Source of the DNA: Podochytrium sp. JEL0797
Lineage: Eukaryota > Chytridiomycota > Chytridiomycetes > Chytridiales > Chytriomycetaceae
Direction: 5' to 3'
Assembly (NCBI GenBank): GCA_027596195.1
Contig: JADGJG010000245.1
Span: forward strand, 1 to 28,028
DNA: 28,028 nt
A program made the translations under genes and the position numbers. Below the pieces are notes generated by a model. That model was not told the origin of the DNA and did not search any database. It saw only the letters and a list, made by a program, of their open reading frames with translations. Below, piece by piece: positions 1 to 13,912 of the stretch. The stretch's first letter is position 1; every line of letters starts with the position of its first letter.

Positions 1-3000
1 CAACAAACTCCCCTGCCCACTCAAATACCCACTCCGCCCAGTAAACCCAACAACCTCGCGATCCCGAAACCGGTCCTGAATCCGATACGGATCATCCACC
101 CCGGCCGCACCACCACCACCACCACCCGCCACATGCGGGGGTGTCAACCTCCCTGAACCACTGCCTCCCTGCGGCGGAGTCATCCTTCCCGTCAAGGACC
201 CCTCGCCACCACCGATACTCCCACTCCGCTGCTGCGAACCAGACCCGTACCGATCATACGAAGTCACATACGGTGCACTGCCGCCACTCCCCGTCGCACT
301 GGGTGGACTGAATCGTCCGCGATCACCACCACCGCCGCTAGTTCCCATCAAGGACGAAGCCGAGACGGGCGCCGGCGCGGAGGATCCGTAATCCAATCCC
401 CGGCCGGAACCGCTCGCGTATTCTCCACGCTCGCTCATTATGAGACTTGGCGGACTGAATCGTCCACTGCTGCCGCCTCCTGCGGCATGGCGATCCACAG
501 GAGACAGATTGACGCGATGTGGTTGTGGTTGCTGTTGCTGCTGTTGCTGCTGTTGTTGTAGAGGATGAGGAGTTTGCTGGTATTGCTGCTGTTGCGGTTG
601 TTGTTGTTGCGAATGTGCAAGCTGCTGTTGTTGAGAGTGTTGTTGGGAGTGTGGAGTCTGTTGTTGCTGCTGGTCATACGCAGAGGACGCCGTTTCTCCG
701 CTTCCAAATGCAGAACTCCTGTAAGGTGTGCTGCGTTCATTTGCCAAAGAGGAAGAAACAGGTGCGGGGGCAATGGGGGCAGGTGGTGCCGGTGAAGGTG
801 CCGAAGCAGCAGTCGCGGCACCAGCAGAAACAGGAGCATCATTGAACGCGGAACCTCGGACACTACTTTTCGACAAAGGAGTAGAAGTCGCGTTGTTGTT
901 GGTGTTGTTGCTGATGGATGCAGAAGGCTGAGAGGAAGAGGATGCGGCAGCACCAGCAGCACTGGCCGATAGTGGGGTCGCAGGGGTCGCCGACGGCGGT
1001 GTCGTTGGAGACTGGTTCGATTCGTTGCGATGTTCAGTATATGCCGTGAGCCGTGACAAGAGACTGATTTTGGGAGCCGGCTTGTCGTTTGAGAAGACGA
1101 GTTTTTGCTTTTCGATCGAGGGGAGCGGGGGTTTGGGTGTGTCTTTGGCTGAATGTTGCAAAAACAGGTGAGAATTCATACCGGGAACGAGAAAAAAAAC
1201 ACGACCCATTTACCTTTGGCGTCGTCCCCCGCAGAAGCGGTCTCCTCCTTCGCCACCGGTTCAACCACATTCATACCCCTCATGTTTTTGAAATCCTTCA
1301 AACTCAGCTTCGTCTTCACAACAGGTTCGGGCGTAATCACAGGCGCCGTCGAACTTGCCGGTGCAGGAGTGGCCGGCATCGCAGCCAATGATTCATCAAT
1401 CTTGGCCTTCTTGTCGCCACCCACGCGAAGAGGGGACGCCGAATCGGCTGCAGCGCGTTTGCGTGTGAGTTTAGCGGATTCTTGGTATGCTTTGAGCCAC
1501 GCTTTTTTGCCTCCAACAATATGAGTAGTTGGCGTGCTCCATTTCAAAGTCGATTCTGCGTCTAAAAAAGAATGAGTATTGAATTGAGATTGCCGAAGTT
1601 CCTTCACCTTTGAAAATATCCAATGGCTCCACATCCTTCCCCTCTTCCACCACCCCCACCCCCTCCTCCTCCCCCTTCTCTCCACCCCCCTCCCCCGCAA
1701 TCGGCATCGGCGCATCCCCACTTTCCAACACAACCTCCTCCTCCATCATCAAATCCGGCCCATTCTTCCCCACATCCAACTCCTCCCCCTACACACACTC
1801 CCTCCTCACCTTCAACCCCTCCCCTTCAAACCGCTCAACCCCTTCCTCAGCAACACACTCCTCCACCTCCACATCACATATACAAGGGTACGCCACAACC
1901 CCACCGCTCCTCCACACAACAACCTCCTCCCCAACCTCAATCTCCCTCGTCGCAAACAAACACAACCTCAACCGCGTCCCAACCCGATCCACAACCTCCT
2001 CCACAGTCTCCACCTCCCCTTCCTGCTGCACAATCACACTCCTCCACACGGCGTTACACTGCGCTTTCCGTCCCCAATCCTCTTCTCCACAACAATAACT
2101 CCGTACGTACCGTCCAAGACTCACACTCCCACTTTCCCTCGAATCCACAAACACGGCCTCCCCGCAAAACATGGAAATACCCCTCCCAGGATGCATCGCC
2201 ACAAAAGGCGGCATCACTACCGCTTCCCTCACTTCCCCCCTCTCCCCACTCCACCGAGTGCGCGCACACCCAACAAGCACACTCCGGTCCGGGAACCCAG
2301 GACTCTCCAAAATCTGCTCCGGGGGCGGGTCCGCGTCAAACAACGAGTTGAAGTATTGCAATTTCGTGTCCGAGTGGTACAGCGCAGTGAGGACCGAGGC
2401 GCGTTGGAGCGTCGCAGCGGTACAGAGCGTTCCTTGCGTTTCGCCGAGGATTTTGTGCGTGGGGATGTGGGTGGTGGCAAAGAGGCCGTAGATACGTGGG
2501 GGTGGTGGGGGTGGTGGGGCGGGGGGGTCTGAGTCGTCGGTGGGGTCGGTTGTGGGAGGAGGTTCGGGGGGGTCTTCGATGAGTGTAGGGATTTGGAGGA
2601 GGGAAACCTGATGGGGAGAGAGTAGAATTAGAAGCAGAGCGGGATTCGAAAGTCGACACAATTCGACGCGAATATCACACGCAATGCGCATTCGATGAAA
2701 TCATGGTACTCAACTCTCACGTCTTCGAGCTCCTTTGCGAGAACTGATGAGGGCATCACACAGACTCGATCAGAGATGTTGTCGGGAAAGGGCACAAAAT
2801 CCATCAGCGACTCCTTCGCATCGGGCACAGCGGCATCCGTCGACGGCGGCACAATCACAGGCTTCAGCAGGGCAATGTTGGCAAGGGTCGTAAAGTCAGG
2901 CACGGCGGTTGGCGGCAGAGACGCCTTTGCAGCGTACTGCGCTTCAATCTGGTCACACGCCTTCAGCACGGCCGATTCGAGCTCCTCATCGGCATAGACG

Positions 3001-3642
3001 CATGCGTTTGCGACAGAGTACTCGAGGGAATGGCACAGGTAGTCAGCGGCAAAGGCGTGGTGCGGGCGGGCAGGGACGTGCGTTGGGTCGAAGGGCTCTG
3101 GCGAGTCGCGGGTGATTGCGCGGAAAATGTCTCTGTCGCTCATTGGCGGCAACTGCTGCGCGTGGAGGTGGTGCGCGGGGGGCGCGGCGCGCACAGCGTT
3201 TGCGTTTGCGTTTGCGGTGTTTGCGTTGTTGTTGTTGCTGTTGTTGTTTGCGCTGCGGCGCTGCTGCTTCGCGACTCGCCGCGTCTTTTTGACGGCCGCA
3301 AAGGCGCTGCAGTCGTCGCAGAGATACGCAAAGTCGTCGGGAAGGTCGTCGGGAAGACGGAAGCACGCCGTGTGCTGCCACACAGAGCACTTGTCGCACT
3401 GCACCATCCTAGCAACACTTGGTTAGCAACGTGTGCCGTGTCGCTAAGCCAGCCTGCGCCAGGCCTACGCCAGGCCTTGCTAGGCATGGCCATCCCGCAG
3501 GTATCCCCACACTGCGACGCCAAAAACACGGCCCCACTCACGTATTGCCGTCATCCGTGGTGCATCCGCAGATGCATCGAATCACTCCGTCGTCGCCGCC
3601 AGAGGAGTCGCCGCCATCGTCGCCCTGTGCGGGGTTCGGCAT
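1..3642 (-). CDS. SET3: Set3-like PHD finger and SET domain chromatin protein (3' end off window)
   Basis: Exons on the minus strand: 3642-3542, 3408-2679, 2607-1608, 1561-1214 and 1148 to beyond 1. All junctions are GT-AG and phases close. The start is the ATG at 3642. The PHD finger is split across intron 1: C-I-C-G-C...M-V-Q-C-D-K-C-S-V-W-Q-H...C-D-D-C, the Cys4-His-Cys3 pattern of Set3/MLL5-type fingers, which bind methylated H3K4. The SET domain fills most of exon 3 (about 2490-1870), from IYGLFATTHIP to a degenerate core R-Y-V-R-S-Y-C-C then C-N-A-V. Set3-family SET domains are usually not catalytic. Exon 4 carries KKAWLKAY and KTKLSLKDFKNMR, resembling the C-terminal part of fungal Set3. 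Exon 5 is a Gln/Ser/Gly-rich tail. The family scaffolds the Set3 histone deacetylase complex. Oddities are the in-frame TAG at 1789-1791 and an intron 2 donor (GTGATA at 2678) that is a best guess. Confidence 0.82.
136..465 (-). repeat. Four G-R-[FML]-[ST]-P-P motifs in the Set3-like tail
   Basis: The C-terminal low-complexity tail encodes GRFSPP at 448-465 and 301-318, GRMTPP at 172-189 and GRLTPP at 136-153. The first two copies share 17 of 18 bases, differing only in a Pro third position. Each places a Ser/Thr-Pro after an Arg, a form that proline-directed kinases can accept. Duplication inside the tail is the simplest origin; phosphorylation is inference. Confidence 0.6.
1771..1809 (-). 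other. In-frame TAG inside Set3-like exon 3, flanked by a 21-nt GT...AG segment
   Basis: On the minus strand the frame runs through L-K-V-R-R-E-C-V to TAG (1789-1791), then stays open in the same frame through G-E-E-L-D-V-G-K-N and on to the next splice donor at 1607. A strong donor-like AAG/GTGAGG lies just upstream. The stretch from that GT (1809) to the G of the TAG (1789) is exactly 21 nt, so removing it keeps the frame. It could be a micro-intron, a longer intron with a purine-rich acceptor, a real stop, or a base error. Confidence 0.6.
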
Positions 3643-3755
3643 GTGGAAGATGGTTTTGGGGGATTTTTTGGTTCCATGATTTTGAAAACCACAGTATCTT
3701 TTCCGATTTAACTCTTATTACTGTTCTTGTTTTATTTTCCCATTCATCATTCACT

Positions 3756-5996
3756 TCACTCATCCGCATGCCGCCCCTCCCGCTCCTTGTCCACCACCAG
3801 CTCCCCCAACCGCCTCTTAACCTCCTCCTTCCTCTCCGCACACTTCCCCTCCTCCTCCCCCTTGACACTAAAATCCGTCACCCCAACCACCGCATCCACA
3901 ACCTCCGCATCCACTAGCCCCTTCCCAGCCCCCAAATAAAACCCAACCACCGCCTCCATCACCCCTTCCCACTTCATCCTCCCCGCAAACACTCCCAACC
4001 CCCTCACCTCCAACACCAACTCCCTCCCAAACAACCGCGCCCACCCATCCTCCAAAAACACCAACCTCACAAACGCCCCATACACCCTCGCATCCTCCCC
4101 CACAACCACACCCCCCCTCTCCTCCTTCATCGCCTCCACAACCGCCCGCGCACCAACCAAACTCCTCGCAACAACACAACACTTAACAAGCGCAAACCAA
4201 TCCCCCGCCTTCTTCCTCACCCGTTCCCGATCCATCTCAAACATCACATCACTCACACAAAAAGCAGCGAACCGTTTCTGCCCAACCCCAGCTCCAGCGA
4301 CCCCCGCCGCCGTCTCAAATAGCCCCGTATAGTCCCGCTGCAATCCACCCACCCGCATCTCATTCCACAACCGCACACACGCGTCGTAATTCCCAGACGC
4401 GAGTTGCGCCTGCAAGAGCGCAGAGGCACTGCCGTATGTGTGCGGCAACGCGTGTACGTGTTTCATATGGGATTGGAGGTGTTTGAACCACACGTCCGGT
4501 GGGGTGGCGGCAGCATGAGCGACATGTCTACCCGTTGTGGTCACAGTGGTGGTGGGTATCACAGCCGCAGGGCTGTTACACGCCGAGAACAGAATCGCGT
4601 AAGTGCGTTGGGTGGGTGAGATGCCGCTGCGTTCGAGGCTTTCAAACAGGGATTGGAGGTGACGAATACGTGCGGCGCGTGGGAGTGTTGCAGAAGGTTG
4701 TGCGAGGCGTGAAAAGAGGGCGTGGTAGTCTGTGAGAGTCGGGGTGAATCCTTTCGATTTGAGGTCCTCCCAGAGGTTTACGGCGCCTTCGAGTGTGTAT
4801 GTGACGGATGTGGAATGGGTGGCGGGGAGTGTGCGGGCGAGGGGAATGCAGAGGAGGTAGAGTTGCAGGAGGAGGTGGAATGTGCGTTGGGTGGGGAGAA
4901 TGTCGTCTGGTTTCGGGGTGCAAAAGTTTTCAATGTAGAGGGAACAGAGGTCAACGAGGTCTTGGATGGTGGTGCCGTTGCGTTTGAGGACAGAATCGGT
5001 GGGGCTTTTCAGGGTCGCGGCGAGGACGGCAAAGTAGGCTTCTTGGAAGGCCTGACGGGCCATGAGGGAGTCGATTTGTTTGTCTGACGACTTGAAGACC
5101 TGGAAGGCCTCGGCAGCGAGGCCCGAGGCGGTTTCAATGTCGGCGTGGTTCTCTAACGCAGCGAGGACTTTTCGCGAGGCGTCGACAACGGCTTTTGTCG
5201 CGACTTGTTTGTCGCGCGGCGACGCAGGCACGGCATCGAGGCTTCGCAGGGCATAGATCATTTGGCGCAGATAATCCACGGCCTCAGAAGGAGGGGATCC
5301 GGTTGCGACAACGGCGGAGGCAGCAGCGGCAAACACGCGCGGCTGCGGCGCATTCGAGGCCACAAAGGATCTTAGCTCAGGAAGAGAACCGAGGTGGCCA
5401 AACGTGGACGCAACAAGAGGTGCAACACGCGCATCGCTAAGCAGCGCGTCGTCGTGCGTGCTGAGTCGCTGCAGCACCCCAAGGGCAAGGAATGCTGACT
5501 CTGTGGTGCCCACTCCGAGAAGCTGCTCCACCACAGCGAGTCGCAGCGTGAAGCGCTGTCCCTCGACAGAGTCTGCTTCATCGTGCGAATCGTAGTGTTC
5601 AGCGACATCGTCGAGTGCATCCATTGCCTGCACCAGGCTCTGCGGCCGCAGCGGATCCAGCAGGGCGCGATGCAGGGCCAGCTGCAGGGCGGGCGAGTGT
5701 CGCGAGGCAGGTGATGATGGGGCAGACGATGCAACGCGCTTCGCCACGCGCCGTGCGCCCGCCGCATCGCCTGCTGCCTCGAGGGCAGCCAGCAGCACGC
5801 CAAACGCTGCCCCGTCTGCCGCTCGCAGCTGTCCAAACAACGCCACGGCCTGCCGCCCATCCCCGCTGGCAACAAGCTGCCGCATGCGCTGCACTACTTG
5901 TCGATCGTGTGAGGGTGCTGCTGGTGTGGGGGGTACTGGTGCTGCCGTGCGTGTGGGTGTCGTGGTCAACAGTCGTACAAGCCGTCGCGGAAGCAT
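3756..5996 (-). CDS. PPR-like, probably mitochondrial, protein
   Basis: One uninterrupted frame of 746 codons from the ATG at 5996 to TGA at 3756-3758. The frame opens further upstream only through non-ATG codons. The N-terminus MLPRRLVRLLTTTPTRTAAP is basic, hydroxylated and free of acidic residues, a good mitochondrial presequence. The body is helical and has pentatricopeptide-like units, for example around G-F-T-P-T-L-T-D-Y-H-A-L-F, G-I-S-P-T-Q-R-T-Y-A-I-L-F and Y-D-A-C-V-R-L-W-N-E-M. PPR proteins usually bind organellar RNA in maturation or translation; the specific target cannot be read here. It lies 93 bp downstream of PHB2 on the same strand and 113 bp upstream of the Set3-like gene. 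Its last third uses strikingly G-rich codons (GGG, GTG, AGG, TTG). The PPR label rests on repeat style, not on a full match. Confidence 0.72.
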   Translation of the reverse strand: MLPRRLVRLLTTTPTRTAAPVPPTPAAPSHDRQVVQRMRQLVASGDGRQAVALFGQLRAADGAAFGVLLAALEAAGDAAGARRVAKRVASSAPSSPASRHSPALQLALHRALLDPLRPQSLVQAMDALDDVAEHYDSHDEADSVEGQRFTLRLAVVEQLLGVGTTESAFLALGVLQRLSTHDDALLSDARVAPLVASTFGHLGSLPELRSFVASNAPQPRVFAAAASAVVATGSPPSEAVDYLRQMIYALRSLDAVPASPRDKQVATKAVVDASRKVLAALENHADIETASGLAAEAFQVFKSSDKQIDSLMARQAFQEAYFAVLAATLKSPTDSVLKRNGTTIQDLVDLCSLYIENFCTPKPDDILPTQRTFHLLLQLYLLCIPLARTLPATHSTSVTYTLEGAVNLWEDLKSKGFTPTLTDYHALFSRLAQPSATLPRAARIRHLQSLFESLERSGISPTQRTYAILFSACNSPAAVIPTTTVTTTGRHVAHAAATPPDVWFKHLQSHMKHVHALPHTYGSASALLQAQLASGNYDACVRLWNEMRVGGLQRDYTGLFETAAGVAGAGVGQKRFAAFCVSDVMFEMDRERVRKKAGDWFALVKCCVVARSLVGARAVVEAMKEERGGVVVGEDARVYGAFVRLVFLEDGWARLFGRELVLEVRGLGVFAGRMKWEGVMEAVVGFYLGAGKGLVDAEVVDAVVGVTDFSVKGEEEGKCAERKEEVKRRLGELVVDKEREGRHADE

Positions 5997-6072
5997 CGTG
6001 TTTTTTTTTTGCTTTTTTCGAGCGATCGCGTCGCCAAAACAAACACCCAACACCCAACTTCACCAAAGTCAC

Positions 6073-6078
6073 TTTATT
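6073..6078 (-). terminator. Polyadenylation hexamer for prohibitin-2
   Basis: AATAAA on the minus strand, 12 nt after the PHB2 stop codon and 77 nt before the ATG of the PPR-like gene. A cleavage site 10-30 nt further on would leave only a few tens of bases for the next promoter and 5' UTR. Confidence 0.5.
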
Positions 6079-6089
6079 CCAATAAACAT

Positions 6090-7475
6090 TCACTTCTTCT
6101 CAGCACTCAACATGCTGTTCACATTCAGCATCAACGCCCCAGAGTCCACATAGACTCTGTTTTTGCTGTTGGCAATCGTCTGCGCAATCTGCGTGGCCGC
6201 CTCAATCTTTCTCAAGTCAATGAACCCAGGCTTGTTGCGGATCGCCTCTCCAATGAGCTCGGCACTCTTGGCCTCTCCCTGCGCCTTGACAATAATCGAC
6301 TGCTTCTCCTGTGTCGCGCGGTCCACAATAAACGTGGCACGCTGTGCCTCCTGCTGGGCTGAAGTGGAGAAACGAAAAACGCACGTCAATATTCTCCTTC
6401 ACAAGACCCAACCAAACAAAACAAAGCCTCACCAATCTGCTTCGCCTCCACCGCCGCCGTAAACTCGGGACTAAACGCCACATGCGTCAAACTCACATCA
6501 TCCAAAATGAGGTTGAAATGCGTGGCACGTTTGACAAGCTGCTCCCGCACGAGCTTCGACACTTTTTCACGCTGCGTAATCAGCTGCGAGGCGTTGAATT
6601 GGGCAACGACACTCTTGAGCACTTCGTTGGCAATCGAGGGCAGCACGCGTTCGTCGAAATCGGTGCCGAGGGTTTTGTAAATGTCGGGGAGGTGGGGGAC
6701 GGAGGGGCGCGAGAGGACACGGAGGGTGATGTCGACCATTTGAAGATCTTTGGGGGGGGGGGGGGGGGGGGCAGGACGAATGAGTATTTGGGCTGTAGCA
6801 TTGAAGCAAGAGAAGGATAATGTTGGCGAGGAGCCGAAGGGTTTTCCGTTTTTCGCTTCTTCCCAAGCTCGAATTCGAAACCACGTTGATCATTTTTCGG
6901 ATTTCCAATTCGCGCCCCCACACACACAACAACTCACCCTTGGTTCCCGTCAAACTCGCAATATTTCTGGGCTTTGCTCTAACATCGTACAATACAGGCG
7001 TCTCGATCCACGGAATCATAATGTGAGTTCCTTCGTTGTACACGTTCGACTTGACCCCAGAGATGCGCGAGTACATGACGGCACGGTGTCCTCCATCGAC
7101 TATTAAGACAATAGGAATGAGTTATGAGCCAAATAAAAGCATCTCAAGGCGGGAAGAGGGTGTTCGAATCGCTTTTGATCGTCAATGCGCAAACGCAAAA
7201 AAAAGCGCAACTGCGCCAACATTCACAGCGCATTCACCCTCCCCCCTCCTTTCTCCCCACACAATCAAAAACGTACCGTTAAACAAGGACTGGTTGAACC
7301 CAACCGCCAAGACGCCCAATCCAATCAAGGCACCGCCAGAAGCCAAGAATCCGCCGGACCCGCCGGACCCGCCGCTACGGCCACCGCTGCTGCCGCCTTT
7401 GCCGGAGAAGGCTTCCATGAGCACTTTTTGGATGTTTTGGCCTGATCCAGAGCCGGCTTTGTTGAATCGTGACAT
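6090..7475 (-). CDS. PHB2: Prohibitin-2
   Basis: Exons 7475-7277, 7099-6938, 6747-6433 and 6358-6090; 314 residues, normal for the family (about 300-310). Introns are 177, 190 and 74 bp. The N-terminus is Gly/Ser-rich followed by a hydrophobic anchor ([19 protein letters not shown]). The band-7/SPFH domain then has the prohibitin hallmarks [50 protein letters not shown] and the [19 protein letters not shown] coiled coil. The TGTKDLQMV form and the long N-terminus favour PHB2 over PHB1. With PHB1 it forms ring complexes in the mitochondrial inner membrane that chaperone membrane proteins and support cristae. The stop is TGA at 6090-6092. Intron 2 ends in 20 consecutive C (sense) before AAAG/exon. 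Confidence 0.96.
6752..6771. repeat. G20/C20 homopolymer at the 3' end of PHB2 intron 2
   Basis: Twenty G on the plus strand. In the PHB2 sense strand this is a C tract ending 4 nt before the exon 3 boundary, where the polypyrimidine tract belongs. Its assembled length may not be exact. Confidence 0.85.
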
Positions 7476-7853
7476 GCGGCGGGAAGTTTTTTTTGCGAGT
7501 TTTTTGTGTGGACGTGGTTGGAAATGGGAGGAGAGGGGGGGGATTCTTAATGCACTCCGGGGACTTAGCGAGCTGACGCGACTTGCCACTGGCATCTTTG
7601 TCGAATCCGATCCGAACAAACCCGCTGTCTAAATCAAATTTCGGTTCGCGTTCCTTTCAATTTCTTCCTTCCTCTTTAATTAGGAAGATGTGTGAATGAA
7701 TTTATCCACTCTCTCACCACCATGGCCACCGCAAAGGGGGATTGCGACGTGAAGATTCTTTATCACGGCTCTGAACCCCAAACAGAGCCCCCTTTTCCAG
7801 GATTAATCTTTTTTGTTTGCCTCACACACCAAAACTCCCCCCTCACCGCTCCT
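7476..7853. other. Divergent upstream region of PHB2; no gene seen
   Basis: Holds the PHB2 promoter and 5' UTR; I see no clear TATA box or start signal. The only structure noticed is a 7-bp perfect stem with a 9-nt loop at 7767-7789 (GGCTCTG...CAGAGCC). It has no flanking tRNA or other RNA-gene features and may be chance. Confidence 0.4.
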
Positions 7854-8400
7854 TCAATGCTTTCTTAAAAGAGTTGCGAAACAGTGAAACACATAATTAC
7901 CAAATAATCTCCAGGCTCTCTCGATCCAGGAGCACATGTCGAAATATGATGCGCGTGTGGGTGTCCAGACCCTCCAATATTGGCGAAGGCGGTTTTTGAA
8001 TGGTTTAATGATGCCAACGTCGAGGGGCTGCAGTTTGCTCGTGTATCCATCAGGAATCACAGCCACATCCATCTGCGTCGCTTCACTGGAACATTCAGGT
8101 GCATTGGTGCCGAATCCCAGATCATGAGCCTCCTGCCACCCCCCTTTGTCTGCCTGTCAACAGAAGGAAGGAATTTGCTCACCATGACTTGGCTGTCCAT
8201 CCAGGTCTTCAATGCCCTGAAACGCAATGTCCGCCTTGACACCGGCCGCCTTCAATTCCGCAGGAATCTTTTTGGCTTTTAGATGCAGTGCATGTGAGCC
8301 CAATGGTGACGCCGGTCGAGTCGTGGTCAGAAGTGATGAGGACAACACTCTTGGCTCCGACAATGTGGACAGTGTGTTTGGAATACGCACTATTTTTTGG
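7854..8400 (-). pseudogene. Relic of a pogo/Tigger-type DDE transposase
   Basis: Minus-strand fragments in shifting frames match the C-terminal half of the CENP-B/pogo DDE superfamily. In order they are: KHTVHIVGAKSVVLITSDHD...T-V-type core strand (about 8375-8275); AKKIPAELKAAGVKADIAFQG (about 8280-8218); WMDSQVM (about 8209-8189); G-G-R-R-L-M-I-W-D-S with the second catalytic Asp (about 8140-8110); and VAVIPDGYTSKLQPLD with the third catalytic Asp, then IIKPFKNRLRQYW (8072-7980). At least three frame changes and short deletions separate them. The first catalytic Asp motif and an N-terminal DNA-binding region were not found. It is not functional as read. I could not identify terminal inverted repeats. 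Confidence 0.75.
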
Positions 8401-8589
8401 TATTTTTAGGTATTTGTGTTTTTTGGGATGGGAATGAGAGGAGGAAGAAGGAGGAGAATTGACTTGTTCAGGATCAATCCGCATTTGGTGGTGGTGAGGA
8501 GGGGGGTGGGGGGGTGGGGGGGCAGTGACTCGGCTTTTACAAATTTTTTTTTTCTTTCTATATAGTTTTTTTTCTTGCCCTTTTCTACC

Positions 8590-9020
8590 CGGGGAATCTC
8601 CCATGGCGCAATGGTGGCAAAGACGTGGGTCTTCATCGCGCGGGAGAGAAGCAGCGACGCAGTCGCGTCTTTCGCTCCATAATCTAACCAGTCGCGGCTT
8701 TTGAAGGCTGGTTTCGCGAGGGTTCACGAACTGAAAGGACAACGACCGGAGGGAGAGGTATTTAAAACCCCCTTCCTTCAAGATGGTCAATAACGAAAAA
8801 AACTCACTGGAATGCAACTCGACAAGTCCAAATTGACCAGAGCACAACAAAAGCCAATCGCAGCAGGAATCTGGAAACGAGGAAGCTCGTTTTCATCATT
8901 CCATTAGTTTCTGCTCAATTTTAAGAGACACCAATAAGACACCTCCAAAAAAACGAAATATAAACTCACATCGATCGAAACGCCTGTTTTAACCAAATTT
9001 GGGTCCACCAGCAGATCCAT
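8590..9020 (-). CDS. Possible intron-bearing gene or 5' fragment, unrecognised
   Basis: Candidate exons 9020-8970, 8870-8808 and from 8730 downward. They begin MDLLVDPNLVKTGVSID, then IPAAIGFCCALVNLDLSSCIP, then FVNPRETSLQKPRLVR and on through a C-H-H-C. Both introns (99 and 77 bp) start GTGAGT, end CCAG or TCAG, keep phase 0, and the first has a CTAAT branch-like site. The third exon has no convincing end: after about 8590 the sequence becomes A-rich and then C-rich. I recognise no family. It could be a small gene disrupted near the transposase relic, the element's own 5' part, or chance splice-like signals. Confidence 0.3.
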
Positions 9021-9449
9021 CTTATCTAAGGCCGAAAATAAAGACCAGTTTCGTGGCTCCGACGATTTTTTGGAACCGTTTAATTGTGATGTGTGGTCCC
9101 ATTCCTCGCACCACGCTTAATTTCTGTAAATGGAAGGGGGAGTAGAAGGTAATTCCCAACACTTCACTCAATAAACCAACTCTCCCCCGCCCCCAACACT
9201 TCACTCAATAAACACGGTCCGCGCCCACTCCGATTTCAAGATAGAAGAGAAGGGGAAGAAAGAGAGAGAGGGAGCGACACGCACGTTTTTTTTTTGGATA
9301 AAATGCATGAAACCCATTCAACGCAGGTGGGAACACCCAATTCCCGCTCGGAACGCAAACGAACTCGCGAAGTGTGAGAGTTTTTGCGCATGGCATCGAA
9401 CGGCACAGTTTTTTTTTTTTTTTTGCACACATAAAGTCGACGATCACAA
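9021..9449. other. Upstream region of DBP4, with a tandem direct repeat
   Basis: No convincing gene. A minus frame between 9130 and 9040 reads G-M-G-P-H-I-T-I-K-R-F-Q-K-I-V-G-A-T-K-L and looks codon-like but is short and isolated. A 17-T run precedes the DBP4 start by about 25 bp. The tandem repeat at 9155-9213 is listed separately. Confidence 0.4.
9155..9213. repeat. 22-bp perfect direct repeat, two copies 37 bp apart
   Basis: Copies at 9155-9176 and 9192-9213 are identical and begin CCCAACACTTCACTC. The 15-bp spacer is C-rich. It may be a replication-slippage duplication or a scar of mobile-element activity next to the transposase relic. Confidence 0.85.
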
Positions 9450-13262
<3,813 letters not shown>

Positions 13263-13912
13263 ATGATTGAAGTGATTTGGAGACCAAAGAGACCGAGTTG
13301 TGTCTTGGTGTGGTGTTGGCAGAAAAATTGACCCGAAAAAACAGCAACAGCACCGCTGGTGAGCATCTGGTGGAACCCAGCCAGAATCGCGATACATCAT
13401 CCTGATGGATGTCTGAATGCGGGGACTTTGCATCCAGTGCGATCGAAGCCGTCCTCGGCTTGTATGTTGCGATGCGGAGTTGCGATCGAAAAGGATACTG
13501 GCACTCGCGGGCAATGCGGTACCATCTGGGAAACGAATGCGTGGCTTGATGGGCGGAGATTCAATGGCGGCAATTCGCGTGCCCTGGTGCCCTGCACTTT
13601 GCGACGATAAACCCCCCCTTTTGCCCCCTCTGCTTCCCCTGCACTTCCTCGATTGCTGATCCCGTCTCCGCGCAGTATACCCCCTCCTCTCACCCAGGAC
13701 CGCTTTGTTTTTTCGCTCCCTGGATCCAATCACAACCGCAAAGGCCGGATTTGCTTGTTCGCTTGCTGCCACCCCTTTTATACCCCTTCCCTTTTCACGG
13801 GAATCTCCCACCTCCACGTCCTGGTCTTCCTCCTTTCTTTTGGCAAAGGTGATCTTGCAGTCAACATGCTCTCTTTTTCTCTTCATCGTCGCTGACTCAC
13901 TCCCCGAACAAG
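13263..13912. other. Intergenic region between DBP4 and the RRM gene
   Basis: About 650 bp without a convincing gene; frames on both strands lack conserved content. TTTTATA at 13777-13783, in a C/T-rich setting, lies about 130 bp upstream of the next ATG and is a candidate TATA element. The last 100 bp are pyrimidine-rich, as is common for fungal 5' UTRs. Confidence 0.4.
13777..13783 (+). promoter_or_regulatory. Candidate TATA element for the RRM gene
   Basis: TTTTATA, flanked by C-rich sequence, about 130 bp before the ATG at 13913. The motif is short and may be chance. Confidence 0.3.

Noticed and set aside
1623..2351. Pro/Ser-rich open frame on the plus strand opposite the Set3-like gene
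   Set aside because: It is the complement of the G-rich Set3-like exon 3; composition alone keeps it open and it has no domain.
3457..3477. Two copies of CGCCAGGCCT, 11 bp apart, in Set3-like intron 1
   Set aside because: Short and GC-rich; can occur by chance or slippage and has no clear role.
7767..7789. Hairpin as a tRNA, terminator or other RNA gene
   Set aside because: A single 7-bp stem with no A/B boxes, cloverleaf or 3' signal; too little to call.
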